Shown here in pieces: positions 18,348 through 27,309 of a stretch of 64,000 bases of DNA. The position numbers and the translations under genes are program-made. How positions within the stretch are numbered: the stretch's first letter is position 1; each line of letters begins with the position of its first letter. The notes below the pieces were generated by a model. It worked only from the letters and a program-made list of their open reading frames with translations, did not search any database and had not been told where the DNA came from. This stretch comes from Deltaproteobacteria bacterium (lineage in GTDB: Bacteria > Desulfobacterota > Desulfarculia > Adiutricales > Adiutricaceae): positions 37,516 through 101,515 of the forward strand of contig JAISEK010000127.1 of NCBI GenBank assembly GCA_031264145.1. Direction: 5' to 3'.

Positions 18348-19154
18348 TCATCTCCCTGCCAGGAGCTCGTAGAGGACCTTCCTGCTCTTGAAGGCGCGGC
18401 CGGCATGGAGGCTGGCCAGGCTCTGGAAGAAAAGCTCGGCCGCCAGGAGCTGGGCCTCGTCCAGCTGCGGGCAGCCGTCGTGGGCGCTGGTTGCCCTCAG
18501 GGCGGCCAGGAGCCCCTCCGGCATCCTGGCCGTGCCCCGGTTCATCATGTCCTGGCAGTCCTGGCAGACGACGCCGCCGATGACCGGGTCCCAGTGCCAG
18601 ATGTCCGAGGACGTCCGGCCGCACAGGTGGCAGACGTCCAGGGACGGGGCGAAGCCGGACAGCTCCAGGTAGCACTTGGAGAAGCCGAGGGAGAGCCTCC
18701 GGGGCTCCAGGGCCGGCGGTCTGAAGTCGGCTGTCCTGGCCAGGGCCGCCAGGTGCCTGAGGAGGAGGCTGACGGAGGCCGAGGCCGGGTTCCCGTGGAC
18801 CTCGAAGGCCCTGGCCAGCTCCAGGGCCCAGGCGGCCAGGGCAGAGCAGATTGGGTCGGAGGGCAGGGCCGGGGAGAGGGGGTTGGCCTCGCCCCGCTCG
18901 ACGAAGGCCAGATCCCGGCCTGGCCTCTGGCGGAAATAGTACCAGGCGGCCATGCCGGGGCTCAGGAGGTTGCCGCCGAAGCGGCGTACGCTCTGGCGGG
19001 CGTTCTTGGCCAAGGCCGTGATCAGGCCCTGATCCCTGGTAAGGAAGGTGACCACCAGGTCAGAATCCCCCCGGCTGGCCCGGGACAGGACCACGGCCCC
19101 CAGGCGGCTGGGGGGCGGCTGGCCGGGACGGGTGAGGGATTTCCGGCGCCTCAT
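18348..19154 (-). CDS. recO: DNA repair protein RecO
   Basis: A 268-residue recombination mediator that loads RecA with RecR in RecFOR repair. The N-terminal OB-fold pattern reads RLGAVVLSRASRGDSDLVVT, then FLTRDQGLITALAKNARQSV and LSPGMAAWYYF. The C-terminal zinc finger is CHLCG ... CQDCQ. The ORF track extends the frame to 20057 through the radical SAM gene; the true start is the ATG at 19154 (MRRRKSL). It overlaps the stop of the radical SAM gene by 4 nt (ATGA), which indicates coupled translation. Confidence 0.88.
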   Translation of the reverse strand: MRRRKSLTRPGQPPPSRLGAVVLSRASRGDSDLVVTFLTRDQGLITALAKNARQSVRRFGGNLLSPGMAAWYYFRQRPGRDLAFVERGEANPLSPALPSDPICSALAAWALELARAFEVHGNPASASVSLLLRHLAALARTADFRPPALEPRRLSLGFSKCYLELSGFAPSLDVCHLCGRTSSDIWHWDPVIGGVVCQDCQDMMNRGTARMPEGLLAALRATSAHDGCPQLDEAQLLAAELFFQSLASLHAGRAFKSRKVLYELLAGR

Positions 19155-20218
19155 ATGAAATCGCGGGTCCTGAGGCGCTCCAGGTTCCCCAGGAGCCGGT
19201 TGTACTTGGTCATGCGGCACTGGGGGCAGTGGCTGAGGCAGTACTCGCCCCTGGCGGCCAGCCTGGCCTGGGCCAGGCGCCTGGTCCCCCGCCAGACCTC
19301 CCTGAAAGGGGCCTCGATGATGTTGCCCATGCTGCCGGTGGCCGGGTCGTCGTTCAGGCGGCCGCAGAGAAAGACCGAGCCGTCGGCCGTTATGACCGCC
19401 GAGAGGCTGTGGGCCAGGCAGGGCAGGCCGTCGTTGCCCTGTCCCTTGTTGTCGGTGAGGGCCCCGGAGTTGACCGAGAAGGAGCCGGTCTCCAGGCCGG
19501 AGAGATCGGCGGGCGGCCTGTGGCTGGACATCTCCGGGTGGTCGACAACGGGCCTCAGGTGGAGGTAGTCGGCCCCCAGGTCCCGGACCCTGGCGGCCAG
19601 GTCGCGGAGGGCCGCTGGGTCGTCGTTGAGCGACGTGAGGACGTAGCCAACCCCCAGGGTCGGGGCCGGTCTGAGGGAGGCCAGGGCCGAGAGGCCTTCC
19701 AGGACCCGGCCGAAAAAGTCTCCCCCCTTCAGCTCCCGGTACTGGCCGGGGCCGGTGGCGTCCAGGCTGAGCCTTATCCACTGGAAGATGGAGTAGAACC
19801 CCGGGTCGATGGACGGGGGGAAGAGGTTGGTGCCGTTGGTTATCAGGCCGACCGAGAGGCCGTTGGCGACGGCCAGCCTGGACGCCTCGGCGAAGTCCGG
19901 CCACAGGGTCGGCTCCCCGCCGCCCTCTATGGTCACCCCCCTGGTGCCGCCGGCGGCCAGGTCCCGGAAGAGCCCGTCCAGGACGCCGAGATCGAGCCTG
20001 TCCCGGCACAGGGCCCGGGACTTGAGATCCGAGCACCAACGGCAGGCGATGTTGCACGCGCTGGTAAGGCTCAGCTCCACCGAGACCGGGTAGAGGCCGT
20101 CGACCCCCAGGCGGTTGTCCCCCAGGCCGGCCAATTTCTCGGGGAAGAGGAGGATCTTCTCCAGGCCTATCTCGTCTGGCCCCCTGGAGGGGCCAGGGAT
20201 CGGGGTCGCGGCGGGCAT
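19151..20218 (-). CDS. Radical SAM/SPASM domain protein
   Basis: A 355-residue iron-sulfur protein. The cluster motif is CNIACRWCS (CxxxCxxC, about residues 57-64). It is followed by GVTIEGGGEPTLWPDF, LITNGTNLF and IRLSLDATGPGQYRELKGGD, all typical of radical SAM barrels. The C-terminus has the SPASM-like run VITADGSVFLCGRLND ... GEYCLSHCPQC. The start is the ATG at 20218, because the preceding 27 residues in the ORF track overlap the Sel1 gene and are not conserved-looking. It sits between a Sel1 protein and recO with an ATGA overlap to recO. The substrate is unknown. Confidence 0.8.
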   Translation of the reverse strand: MPAATPIPGPSRGPDEIGLEKILLFPEKLAGLGDNRLGVDGLYPVSVELSLTSACNIACRWCSDLKSRALCRDRLDLGVLDGLFRDLAAGGTRGVTIEGGGEPTLWPDFAEASRLAVANGLSVGLITNGTNLFPPSIDPGFYSIFQWIRLSLDATGPGQYRELKGGDFFGRVLEGLSALASLRPAPTLGVGYVLTSLNDDPAALRDLAARVRDLGADYLHLRPVVDHPEMSSHRPPADLSGLETGSFSVNSGALTDNKGQGNDGLPCLAHSLSAVITADGSVFLCGRLNDDPATGSMGNIIEAPFREVWRGTRRLAQARLAARGEYCLSHCPQCRMTKYNRLLGNLERLRTRDFI

Positions 20219-20225
20219 GGTCTCT

Positions 20226-20882
20226 TCAGGCGGGCACGGGGGGGTGGAGCTTGGCCATGTCGCCGTAGTATTCGGCCATGCGCTTGGCCAGGAGGTCAAA
20301 GGCCTCCTGGGCCGAGATGCGGCCCAGGTTCAGGGAGAGCCAGGTGTCGAATTCCCTGTGGTCGTCCCCGTTCCGGGCCGGATCCAGGAAATTCGGGATG
20401 AAGCGGTGCTGCCGTCGGGTCAGCCGCCGCCGGAGGTCCTTTTCCTGGTCCTCCAGGGCCCTCGAGAGGTTGGGGTAGATCCGGATGAGCTCGGACTTCA
20501 GCTTCCGCCTCAGCTCCAGGGCCTCGGGGAGGACGGCCACGTCCCGGCGGGAGAGCAGGCAGTGGGCCAGGGACCAGTCCTTCTCGACCCCCAGGCCCTG
20601 GGCGTAGATCTGGGCCAGGTAGTAGGCGGCCAGCTGGTCCCCCTGGTCGGAGGCCAGGGTGAGCCATTTGCGGGCCAGGGCGAAGTCCTTGGGCAGGATG
20701 TCGCCGTCGAGGTACATGACCCCAAGCAGCCGCTGGGCCGGCGAATAGCCCAGGGCGGCGGATTTCCCGAAGTACTCCAGGGCCAGGGCCGGATCCATCT
20801 CCCGTCCCGGGCCTGACACGTAGAACCGCTTGCCCATCTCAAAAAGGCTTTGGGCCGATTCACCCGGATTGGCAGAGGACAT
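20226..20882 (-). CDS. Sel1-like repeat protein
   Basis: A 218-residue protein with Sel1-type alpha-helical repeats in its first half: ALALEYFGKSAALGYSPAQR, then LGVMYLDGD, then KWLTLASDQGDQLAAYYLAQ and IYAQGLGVEKDWSLA. Such repeats mediate protein-protein contacts. The second half is charged and helical (RRKLKSELIRIYP ... RRRLTRRQHRFIPNF) without a known domain. No signal peptide is visible, so it is probably cytosolic. It lies 8 bases upstream of the radical SAM gene on the same strand, implying one operon with that gene and recO. Confidence 0.75.
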   Translation of the reverse strand: MSSANPGESAQSLFEMGKRFYVSGPGREMDPALALEYFGKSAALGYSPAQRLLGVMYLDGDILPKDFALARKWLTLASDQGDQLAAYYLAQIYAQGLGVEKDWSLAHCLLSRRDVAVLPEALELRRKLKSELIRIYPNLSRALEDQEKDLRRRLTRRQHRFIPNFLDPARNGDDHREFDTWLSLNLGRISAQEAFDLLAKRMAEYYGDMAKLHPPVPA

Positions 20883-20989
20883 GGCGATGATACCTTATGG
20901 GCGGGGGCCTGGGCCGTCCGCGCCCCTGATTTGACTTCGTTGCCGGGGGCCGGCGGGAAAGGCAAGGCCGGCCCCGCCTGGCCCCGGCG

Positions 20990-21754
20990 TCAGGACAGCG
21001 TGAGGATGTCCGCCCCGTCGCCCGTGACGGCCAGGGTATGCTCGAACTGGGCCGAGAGCTTGCCGTCGGCGGTGACCGTCGTCCAGCCGTCGGGCAGTAT
21101 GTCGATGCCGAAGACGCCCTCGTTGATCATCGGCTCCACGGTGAAGACCATGCCGCTGCGGATCCTTTGGCCCCGGCCCCTCTGCCCATAGTGGGGGACG
21201 CAGGGGTCCTCGTGGAAATGGATGCCCACCCCGTGGCCCACGAAATAGCGGACCACGGAGAAGCCCTGGGCCTCGACGTGGGTCTGGATGGCATGGCCCA
21301 CGTCGCCCAGCCTGGACCCGTCCCTGACCTCCTTGATGCCCAGGTACATGGACTCCTCGGTGGCCTTGCACAGGCGGACCCCCACCTCGGGGACCTGGCC
21401 GACCAGGAAGGAGCGGGCCGTGTCGCCGAAGAAGCCGTCAAGGATGGTGGTGACGTCGATTTTCACCAGGTCCCCGTCGTTGACGACCCTCCCGTTGGGG
21501 ATGCCGTGGACGACCACCTCGTTTATGGAGATGCAGCAGCTGGCCGGAAAGGGGATGGTCCCCTTGGAGCCCTTGTAGCCCAGGGTGGCCGGGATGGCCC
21601 CGTGCTTGAGGATGAAGTCGTGGACCAGGTCGTCGAGTCGCTTCGTCGTCACCCCGGGCCTTAGGTGCTCGGAGACCATGTCTAGGGTTCTGGAGGCCAA
21701 TTGGCCGCTTTTCCTGATTTTCTCAATCTGCTGGGCGTTTTTGATGTAGATCAC
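20990..21754 (-). CDS. map: Type I methionine aminopeptidase
   Basis: A 254-residue metalloenzyme that removes initiator methionine. All metal ligand contexts are present: VKIDVTTILDGFFGDTARSF (two Asp), YFVGHGVGIHFHEDP (His), MVFTVEPMI (Glu) and AQFEHTLAV (Glu). SINEVVVHGIPNGRVVNDGD is the usual upstream motif. The start is a GTG at 21754 with AGGAAAAA just upstream; the first residues IYIKNAQQIEKIRKSG are typical. About 100 bases separate it from the Sel1 gene on the same strand. Confidence 0.93.
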   Translation of the reverse strand: MIYIKNAQQIEKIRKSGQLASRTLDMVSEHLRPGVTTKRLDDLVHDFILKHGAIPATLGYKGSKGTIPFPASCCISINEVVVHGIPNGRVVNDGDLVKIDVTTILDGFFGDTARSFLVGQVPEVGVRLCKATEESMYLGIKEVRDGSRLGDVGHAIQTHVEAQGFSVVRYFVGHGVGIHFHEDPCVPHYGQRGRGQRIRSGMVFTVEPMINEGVFGIDILPDGWTTVTADGKLSAQFEHTLAVTGDGADILTLS

Positions 21755-21793
21755 TTTTTCCTGGGACCTCTAGCTTTCGATTGCCAGCCTGGG

Positions 21794-22225
21794 TCAGTAC
21801 CCGGCAAGGGGCCGGGCGATGGTGACGAGGCGGGTGGCCTTCAGGCCGCGCTCCCTCTTGGCCAGGGCCGTGAACTCGAAGGTCCCCGTGGCCCCGGGGT
21901 TCAGGTAGGTCGGGGCCACGTAGGACTCGCCGAAGGCTATCGGGGCGCCATTCTGGTCGTGGAGGGTGGCGTACAGGCTGACGCCCTGGATGGGGACCCC
22001 GGAATTGTTGACCACGTTGCCGGAGACGCGGATGTGGGTGTTGCCGGTCAGATAGCTCCAGCTGTAGTCGGTCACGTCGACCTTCAGGCTCCCCGGGCCG
22101 GTCTCGGCCACGTCGACGGACGTTGGGGCCTGCCTCTCGCCGGGCACGGTCACGCAGCCGGCCACCAAGAGGGCGGCCGCCGCCAGCAGGAGCAGCGCCA
22201 GGGCGCGATAGGACTGTCTGTTCAT
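21794..22225 (-). CDS. FxLYD-type lipoprotein
   Basis: A 143-residue lipoprotein. The ATG at 22225 (MNRQSYRAL) gives a signal peptide ending in a lipobox (LLVAGC), whereas the longer ORF-track start has no signal. The mature domain (VDVTDYSWSYLTGNTHIRVS, GNVVNNSGVPIQGVSLYATL, PGATGTFEFTAL) looks like the FxLYD/NEAT-like immunoglobulin-type domain often described for cell-surface lipoproteins. It is located just upstream of map on the same strand. Function unknown; probably anchored in the envelope. Confidence 0.68.
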   Translation of the reverse strand: MNRQSYRALALLLLAAAALLVAGCVTVPGERQAPTSVDVAETGPGSLKVDVTDYSWSYLTGNTHIRVSGNVVNNSGVPIQGVSLYATLHDQNGAPIAFGESYVAPTYLNPGATGTFEFTALAKRERGLKATRLVTIARPLAGY

Positions 22226-22974
22226 TTCTCGCTCTTCCATCCGCCAGTCGGGCCACATACACCGTATCGGCCAGATACGGCCAAGGGATGAGCCCGGTAA
22301 ACAGGCTGGCTTGTTTTTGGGTCGGGGCCACGCCGGGGCCCTGGGCTGGCCGTGCCCTGGATCGGGCACACTTGCCTTCAATCTTTAAATTTCCATCTAA
22401 GGCTGACTAATAGAATCAATTGATAGTACTTTATTTAACCAATTTAACATTATAGCCCATGACCCATTGACTTTCAAGGGCCGGGAAAAGCTAAAAACAG
22501 GGTCCAGACCTAAGGGACGGACGACGTCTGAAGAAGCAGAAAGATAAATATAGACCTACGCAATTGGGAGCACTCGACGATTTTGATGAACGAACTTTGT
22601 AGACTTGGTTTCAGTTCTGACTACACTACGGCACAAAATCTATCTTTAACAAAGCATTATTTTTCAATCAATTAACTAGCAATAAGATAGTTATTTATAA
22701 ATATATTAAGTTTAAAACAAATATAAATACATTTTAAATAATAAATTATAATAATTATTATGATTTAATCTAAGTAATATAATTAAAGATGCATAAGATC
22801 GCATTTTTGAACAAGTCTCACCAGCCAAGGTCCTTCCGCTATACAGGACAAGCCCAAGAATCCATCCTGGGTTACCCAACATTTGAATAGAAAAATCATT
22901 GTGTTAGAAAAATATATTGCCCAACTCGGTTTCCGCATCTATAATATTTGGATCGTTACTTTCAAGGAGACCGT
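22226..22974. other. AT-rich divergent intergenic region
   Basis: About 750 bases between the divergent lipoprotein/map and hisI operons. 22640-22800 is almost pure A/T. Promoters for both operons are expected here, but I cannot place one with confidence. The short frame starting at 22883 runs into hisI and is not a gene. Confidence 0.45.
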
Positions 22975-23343
22975 ATGTCCGAGACCGCCAAGACAGAGAA
23001 GATGGAGCCGGATTTCGACAAGTCCGGCGGACTGCTGCCGACCGTGGCACAGGACGCCGAGACGGGGGAGATCCTCATGCTGGCCTACATGAACCGCGAG
23101 TCCTTCCAAAAGACCCTGGAGACCGGCCAGGTCCATTACTGGAGCCGTTCCCGGAAGGAACTCTGGCACAAGGGCGATGGCTCGGGCCATGTACAGATCG
23201 TCAAGAGTATCTATCTAGACTGCGATCAGGATGCCATAGTGGTAAAGATTGAGCAGGTGGGTGGGGTGGCCTGCCATACCGGACAAAGATCCTGCTTCCA
23301 TTTCAGGCACGTCTCGGGGAACGACTATGAAGTCATCGACTAG
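22975..23343 (+). CDS. hisI: Phosphoribosyl-AMP cyclohydrolase
   Basis: A 122-residue cytosolic enzyme of histidine synthesis that opens the purine ring of PR-AMP. Motifs are [56 protein letters not shown] (metal-binding DCDQD) and [14 protein letters not shown]. The start is the ATG at 22975, with a perfect AAGGAG seven nt upstream. The domain is monofunctional (no HisE fusion). It overlaps hisG by 17 nt, so the two are co-translated. Confidence 0.95.
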   Translation: MSETAKTEKMEPDFDKSGGLLPTVAQDAETGEILMLAYMNRESFQKTLETGQVHYWSRSRKELWHKGDGSGHVQIVKSIYLDCDQDAIVVKIEQVGGVACHTGQRSCFHFRHVSGNDYEVID

Positions 23344-24352
23344 CAAGCCCAAGGCAGCGGCCGCCCCCAAAAAGTCAGCCAGTGGTGTGGCCCCCAAGTC
23401 GGCCTCCAAGCCGGCCCCCAGGAAGGTCACCAAGCCTGCCCAAGGGGCGAAGGCTGGCCGGGCTGGTCATGGGAACACCAGGGGGATTCTGCGGTTGGGC
23501 CTCCCGAAGGGTTCCCTGGAGCAGTACACGCTGGGACTATTCGCCCGCTCCGGCTGGCGCATCAACATAGGCTCCCGAAACTACTTTCCCGGCATCGACG
23601 ACCCCGAGATAGAGTGCACCCTTTCCCGGTCCCAGGAGATGAGCCGCTACGTGGAGCAGGGCGTCCTGGACTGCGGGCTGGCCGGCAAGGACTGGCGGCT
23701 GGAGAACCAGAGCCGGGTCGAGGTCGTCTCCGAGCTGGTCTACTCCAAGGCCACCCCGACCAGCGCCCGCTGGGTCCTGGCCGTGGCCGGCGACGGCCCC
23801 TACGCCAGGGCCGAGGACCTGGAAGGGAAGAAGGTGGCCACGGAGCTTCCCGGGGTCACCAGGCGCTGGTTCGAGGAAAGGGGCATCAAGGTCGACGTGG
23901 AGTTTTCCTGGGGGGCCACCGAGGCCAAGGTCGTTTCCGGGCTGGCCGACGCCATCGTCGAGGTCACCGAGACCGGCAGCACCATCAGGGCCCATGGCCT
24001 GAAGATCATTGACGAGATTCTGGTCACCCATACCGAGCTGATCGCGAACTCGAAGGCCCTGGCCGATCCCTTCAAGAAGGGCAAGATCGGGCAGCTGGCC
24101 CTCCTCCTCAGGGGAGCCCTGGACGCCGAGGGCCTGGTGGGCCTCAAGATGAACGTGAGGGAAGGGGACGTGGAGAAAGTCGTCGGGATACTGCCGAGCC
24201 TGAACGCCCCGACCGTCGCCCACCTGTACAATTCCAGCTGGCTCAGCGTGGAGACGGTCGTCTCCTCCAAGATGGTCAGGGATCTTATCCCGCGCCTTCT
24301 GGAAAACGGGGCCGAGGGCATCATCGAATATCCGCTCAACAAGGTCATATAA
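23327..24352 (+). CDS. hisG: ATP phosphoribosyltransferase, long form, with basic N-terminal tail
   Basis: A 341-residue first enzyme of histidine biosynthesis. Catalytic domain features are [42 protein letters not shown] and the PRPP loop region [19 protein letters not shown]. The C-terminal part ([20 protein letters not shown] ... [13 protein letters not shown]) is the regulatory domain of the long HisG form. The start at 23327 has a GGGGAA box and lies inside hisI. The first roughly 50 residues are a Lys/Ala/Pro/Ser-rich low-complexity extension ([15 protein letters not shown]) that I do not expect in HisG; the enzyme proper begins near [10 protein letters not shown]. Confidence 0.93.
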   Translation: MKSSTSKPKAAAAPKKSASGVAPKSASKPAPRKVTKPAQGAKAGRAGHGNTRGILRLGLPKGSLEQYTLGLFARSGWRINIGSRNYFPGIDDPEIECTLSRSQEMSRYVEQGVLDCGLAGKDWRLENQSRVEVVSELVYSKATPTSARWVLAVAGDGPYARAEDLEGKKVATELPGVTRRWFEERGIKVDVEFSWGATEAKVVSGLADAIVEVTETGSTIRAHGLKIIDEILVTHTELIANSKALADPFKKGKIGQLALLLRGALDAEGLVGLKMNVREGDVEKVVGILPSLNAPTVAHLYNSSWLSVETVVSSKMVRDLIPRLLENGAEGIIEYPLNKVI

Positions 24353-24498
24353 GTGTTTATGACGCTTCCATGGGCCGGCCAGCCTGTCCCTCTTATCTCG
24401 TGCCGTGGCCGCCTTTGGGCCCATGGCGTCTTCTGGCCGTCCTATGCCTGGGCCGCTTCCCCATCCAGGGACACGGCCCCATCCCGGAGGTACTCCCC

Positions 24499-25287
24499 AT
24501 GAGCTGCCGCATTCCCCTTAGGCTGAGCCTGATGCTGGTGGGATTGGTTTGGCTTTTCGGCTGCGGTGTCGGCCAAGAGTCCGGCGACATCCGCCCCGGC
24601 ACCCCGGAGCAGCAGTTGGAGGCCTTCACCAACCTGGGACGGGTTCTGCTGCTTCAGAATGAGGTGGCCGGGGCCCTCTCGGAGCTCTCCAAGGCCGAGC
24701 AGATCGATCCCAACAACGTCGAGGTCCTGACCTATCTCGGCCTGGCCTACTACAGCCGCCAGGACTATCCCAAGGCCGCCGCCTATTACCAGAAGGCCTT
24801 GTCCATCGAGCCTTCCAAGACCGACATCCACAACAACCTGGGCCTGGTCTACATGGATCAGCAGCAGTATGCCCTGGCCAAGGCGGAGTTTGAGATCTGC
24901 CTCAACGATCCCACCTACGCCAGGCCATGGCTGCCGCAATTCAACCTTGGGGTCATCGAGCAGCTTCAGGGTCACGACAAGGAGGCCGAGGCCATCTACC
25001 AAAGGCTCCTGACCCTAAGCCCGCAGTATTCGCCCACCTATTACAGGCTGGGGCAGATATATTTCGATGGTGGCGACTCCCAGAAGGCCGTCGATTACCT
25101 CATGAGCGCCGTCCGGCTCGATCCCAGCTACTCCGACGCCTACTTTCTCCTTGGCCAGGCCTACGAGAAGGTTGGGAACAAGGACGAGGCCGCCGAGGCC
25201 TTCGGGCAGGTGGTCGTCCTGAGCCCCAACACCCCCAGGGCCATCGAGGCCCAGAGAAGGGCCAGGCAGGTCCTTGGGTTCGAATGA
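24499..25287 (+). CDS. TPR lipoprotein, PilF/PilW-like
   Basis: A 262-residue lipoprotein. The ATG at 24499 has GGAGG about 7 nt upstream; a signal peptide ending in the lipobox LFGC follows (LVGLVWLFGC). Five to six tetratricopeptide repeats follow (LTYLGLAYYSRQDYPKAAAY, NNLGLVYMDQQQYALAKAEF, FNLGVIEQLQGHDKEAEAIY and others). This resembles PilF/PilW pilotins that assist type IV pilus secretin assembly, but no pilus genes are nearby, so the function is uncertain. Its stop overlaps the aminotransferase start by 4 nt (ATGA). Confidence 0.75.
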   Translation: MSCRIPLRLSLMLVGLVWLFGCGVGQESGDIRPGTPEQQLEAFTNLGRVLLLQNEVAGALSELSKAEQIDPNNVEVLTYLGLAYYSRQDYPKAAAYYQKALSIEPSKTDIHNNLGLVYMDQQQYALAKAEFEICLNDPTYARPWLPQFNLGVIEQLQGHDKEAEAIYQRLLTLSPQYSPTYYRLGQIYFDGGDSQKAVDYLMSAVRLDPSYSDAYFLLGQAYEKVGNKDEAAEAFGQVVVLSPNTPRAIEAQRRARQVLGFE

Positions 25288-26474
25288 TGCCGCGAAGCCA
25301 GGAATCGTCGGGCCTTGGTCTGGCCGGCCGGGCACTTTCCGTCTCGCCGTTCATGGTCATGGAGGTCATGGACGCCGCCCAGCGTCTGGAGGCCGCCGGC
25401 CGGCACGTCATCCACATGGAGGTCGGCGAGCCGGATTTCAGGACCCCGGCGGTCATCGTCGAGGCCATGGGCAGGGCCCTGGCCGACGGTGCCTTCAAGT
25501 ACGGGCACTCCCAGGGCGATCCCGCCCTGAGGGAGTCACTTTCCTGGCACTACAGGACCCGCTACGGGGTCGACGTCCACCCGGACCGCTTCCTGGTCTG
25601 CCCTGGGACCTCCCCTGGCCTCCTTTTGCTGTTCGGGGCCATGCTGGAGCCAGGGGACGGGGTCCTGATGGCCAACCCGTCCTACAGCTGCTACCCCAAC
25701 CTGGTCCGCTTCTTTGGCGGCCGGCCTGTCTATACCCCGGTCAGGGAAAGCGAGGGCTTCCGCCTGTGCCCCGATGAGCTCAGGGGCCGGCTTGGCCCCG
25801 AGATCAAGGCCATCCTGATCAATTCCCCGGCCAACCCCACGGGGGCGGTCCTGGGCCCGGATCGCCTGGAAGGCCTGGCCGGGTTGGGGAAGACCATCGT
25901 CTCCGACGAGATCTACCATGGCCTGAGCTACCGCCCGGAGCGGGACCACACGATTCTGGAGTACACCGACAGGGCCGTGGTCGTAGGCGGCTTTTCCAAG
26001 GCCTTCGCCATGACCGGCTGGCGGGTTGGTTTCCTGATCCTGCCCCCGGACATGGTCCGCCCGCTCCTGAGCATGTCCCAGAACTTCGTCATCTCCGTCA
26101 ACGCCGCCGCCCAGAAGGCCGCTTCCGTGGCCCTTATGGAAGCCTGGCCCGAGGTCGAGGCCATGAGGGCCGTCTACGACCGCCGCCGGAGGCTCCTCAT
26201 AGACGGCCTTAGGGCCCTGGGCCTGGGCATAATGGCCGAGCCGGACGGGGCCTTCTACGTCCTGGCCAGGGCCTCCCACCTGAACCAGGATTCCAGGGCC
26301 CTGGTCTTCGAGATTCTTGAGGAGGCCGGGGTGGGCCTGGCCCCGGGCATCGAGTTCGGCAGCGGGGCCGAGGGCTTCCTCCGCTTTTCCTACGCCACCA
26401 GCGAGGAGAACATCTCCGAGGGCCTCGGCAGGCTCTCCGCCTTCATAGCCCGCCGCTCCCAGCGGGGCGGCTGA
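25284..26474 (+). CDS. Class I/II PLP-dependent aminotransferase
   Basis: A 396-residue fold-type I aminotransferase (aspartate aminotransferase-like superfamily). Visible motifs are MEVGEPDFRTPAVIVEAM, SWHYRTRYGVDV, LINSPANPTGAVL, VSDEIYHGLSY and the PLP-lysine segment VGGFSKAFAMTGWRVGFLI. Near the C-terminus FLRFSYATSEENI carries the substrate-binding Arg. The ORF track starts upstream at 24927 inside the lipoprotein gene; I take the ATG at 25284, which overlaps the previous stop. Substrate specificity cannot be read from the sequence; the position between a TPR lipoprotein and engB gives no hint. Confidence 0.88.
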   Translation: MMPRSQESSGLGLAGRALSVSPFMVMEVMDAAQRLEAAGRHVIHMEVGEPDFRTPAVIVEAMGRALADGAFKYGHSQGDPALRESLSWHYRTRYGVDVHPDRFLVCPGTSPGLLLLFGAMLEPGDGVLMANPSYSCYPNLVRFFGGRPVYTPVRESEGFRLCPDELRGRLGPEIKAILINSPANPTGAVLGPDRLEGLAGLGKTIVSDEIYHGLSYRPERDHTILEYTDRAVVVGGFSKAFAMTGWRVGFLILPPDMVRPLLSMSQNFVISVNAAAQKAASVALMEAWPEVEAMRAVYDRRRRLLIDGLRALGLGIMAEPDGAFYVLARASHLNQDSRALVFEILEEAGVGLAPGIEFGSGAEGFLRFSYATSEENISEGLGRLSAFIARRSQRGG

Positions 26475-27112
26475 TGGCCGTCCACGGATCCCCCCCGGCC
26501 ATCGAGGCTTCCTTCGTCCTGTCGGCGGCCAAGGCCAGCCAGTTCCCCGAGCCCCTTGGCCTGGAGGTGGCCCTTGTTGGACGCTCCAACTGCGGCAAGT
26601 CCTCGCTCATAAACCGCTGGCTGGGCCGCAGGGCCCTGGCCAGGGTCGGGGCCAGCCCGGGACGGACCAGGCTGGTGAACTTCTTCAGGGTCGTCTGGCG
26701 CCCCATGGCCGAGCCCATGACCGTGGTCGATCTGCCCGGCTACGGCTACGCCGCCGCTCCCAAGGCCATGGTCGAGGGCTGGAAATTCCTGGTCGGCCAA
26801 TACCTGGAGGCCGAAAGGCCAAACCGCCTGGCCCTGCTGCTGATGGACATACGGAGGGGCGCCCAAAGGGAGGAGGAGGATCTGGCCCGCTGGTTTGGCG
26901 GCCTCGGCTTTCCCTTCCAGGTCATCGCCACCAAGGCCGACAAGATCGTGGCTGGCCGGGCCAAGGGGGTCCTGGATGCGCTGTGGAGAACCCTAGGGGG
27001 CCTGGGGCGGCCCATGCCTTTTTCATCCCTCACCGGCCAAGGGCGCGAAGAGCTGATTGCCTTCGTGGCCCAGCGGCAGCTTGGGGTCCAAGGTCCCCAG
27101 GGAGAACCCTAA
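26474..27112 (+). CDS. engB: Ribosome biogenesis GTPase EngB/YsxC
   Basis: A 212-residue GTPase needed for 50S assembly. GTP-binding motifs are all visible: G1 VGRSNCGKSSLIN, G2 region SPGRTRLVNFF, G3 DLPGYGYAAAP, G4 IATKADKI and G5 SSLTGQG. The ATG at 26474 overlaps the preceding TGA (TGATG), so it is translationally coupled to the aminotransferase. No oddities. Confidence 0.95.
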   Translation: MAVHGSPPAIEASFVLSAAKASQFPEPLGLEVALVGRSNCGKSSLINRWLGRRALARVGASPGRTRLVNFFRVVWRPMAEPMTVVDLPGYGYAAAPKAMVEGWKFLVGQYLEAERPNRLALLLMDIRRGAQREEEDLARWFGGLGFPFQVIATKADKIVAGRAKGVLDALWRTLGGLGRPMPFSSLTGQGREELIAFVAQRQLGVQGPQGEP

Positions 27113-27309
27113 AATTAGTACTGCGTGGGATCATTTTTGCCCGTATAATTTATGGTCACCTGTATAAGGTAAAATTGCTAGCATTGAACTGCCATTATTT
27201 TTATTGTTTTTGGTAAATAAGATTTTTTGTATGCATATATAGAATATCAGATTTTTTATAATGTTATATTTTGGTAATATTTATTTGTAATAAATCGAGG
27301 TAAAATAAT

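Noticed and set aside
18348-20057. A single 569-aa protein as listed in the ORF track
   Set aside because: Only the last 268 residues are RecO; the first part is the radical SAM gene read in the wrong frame. The ATGA overlap at 19154 gives the real start.
19229-20401. 390-aa plus-strand ORF
   Set aside because: Antisense shadow of the radical SAM and Sel1 genes.
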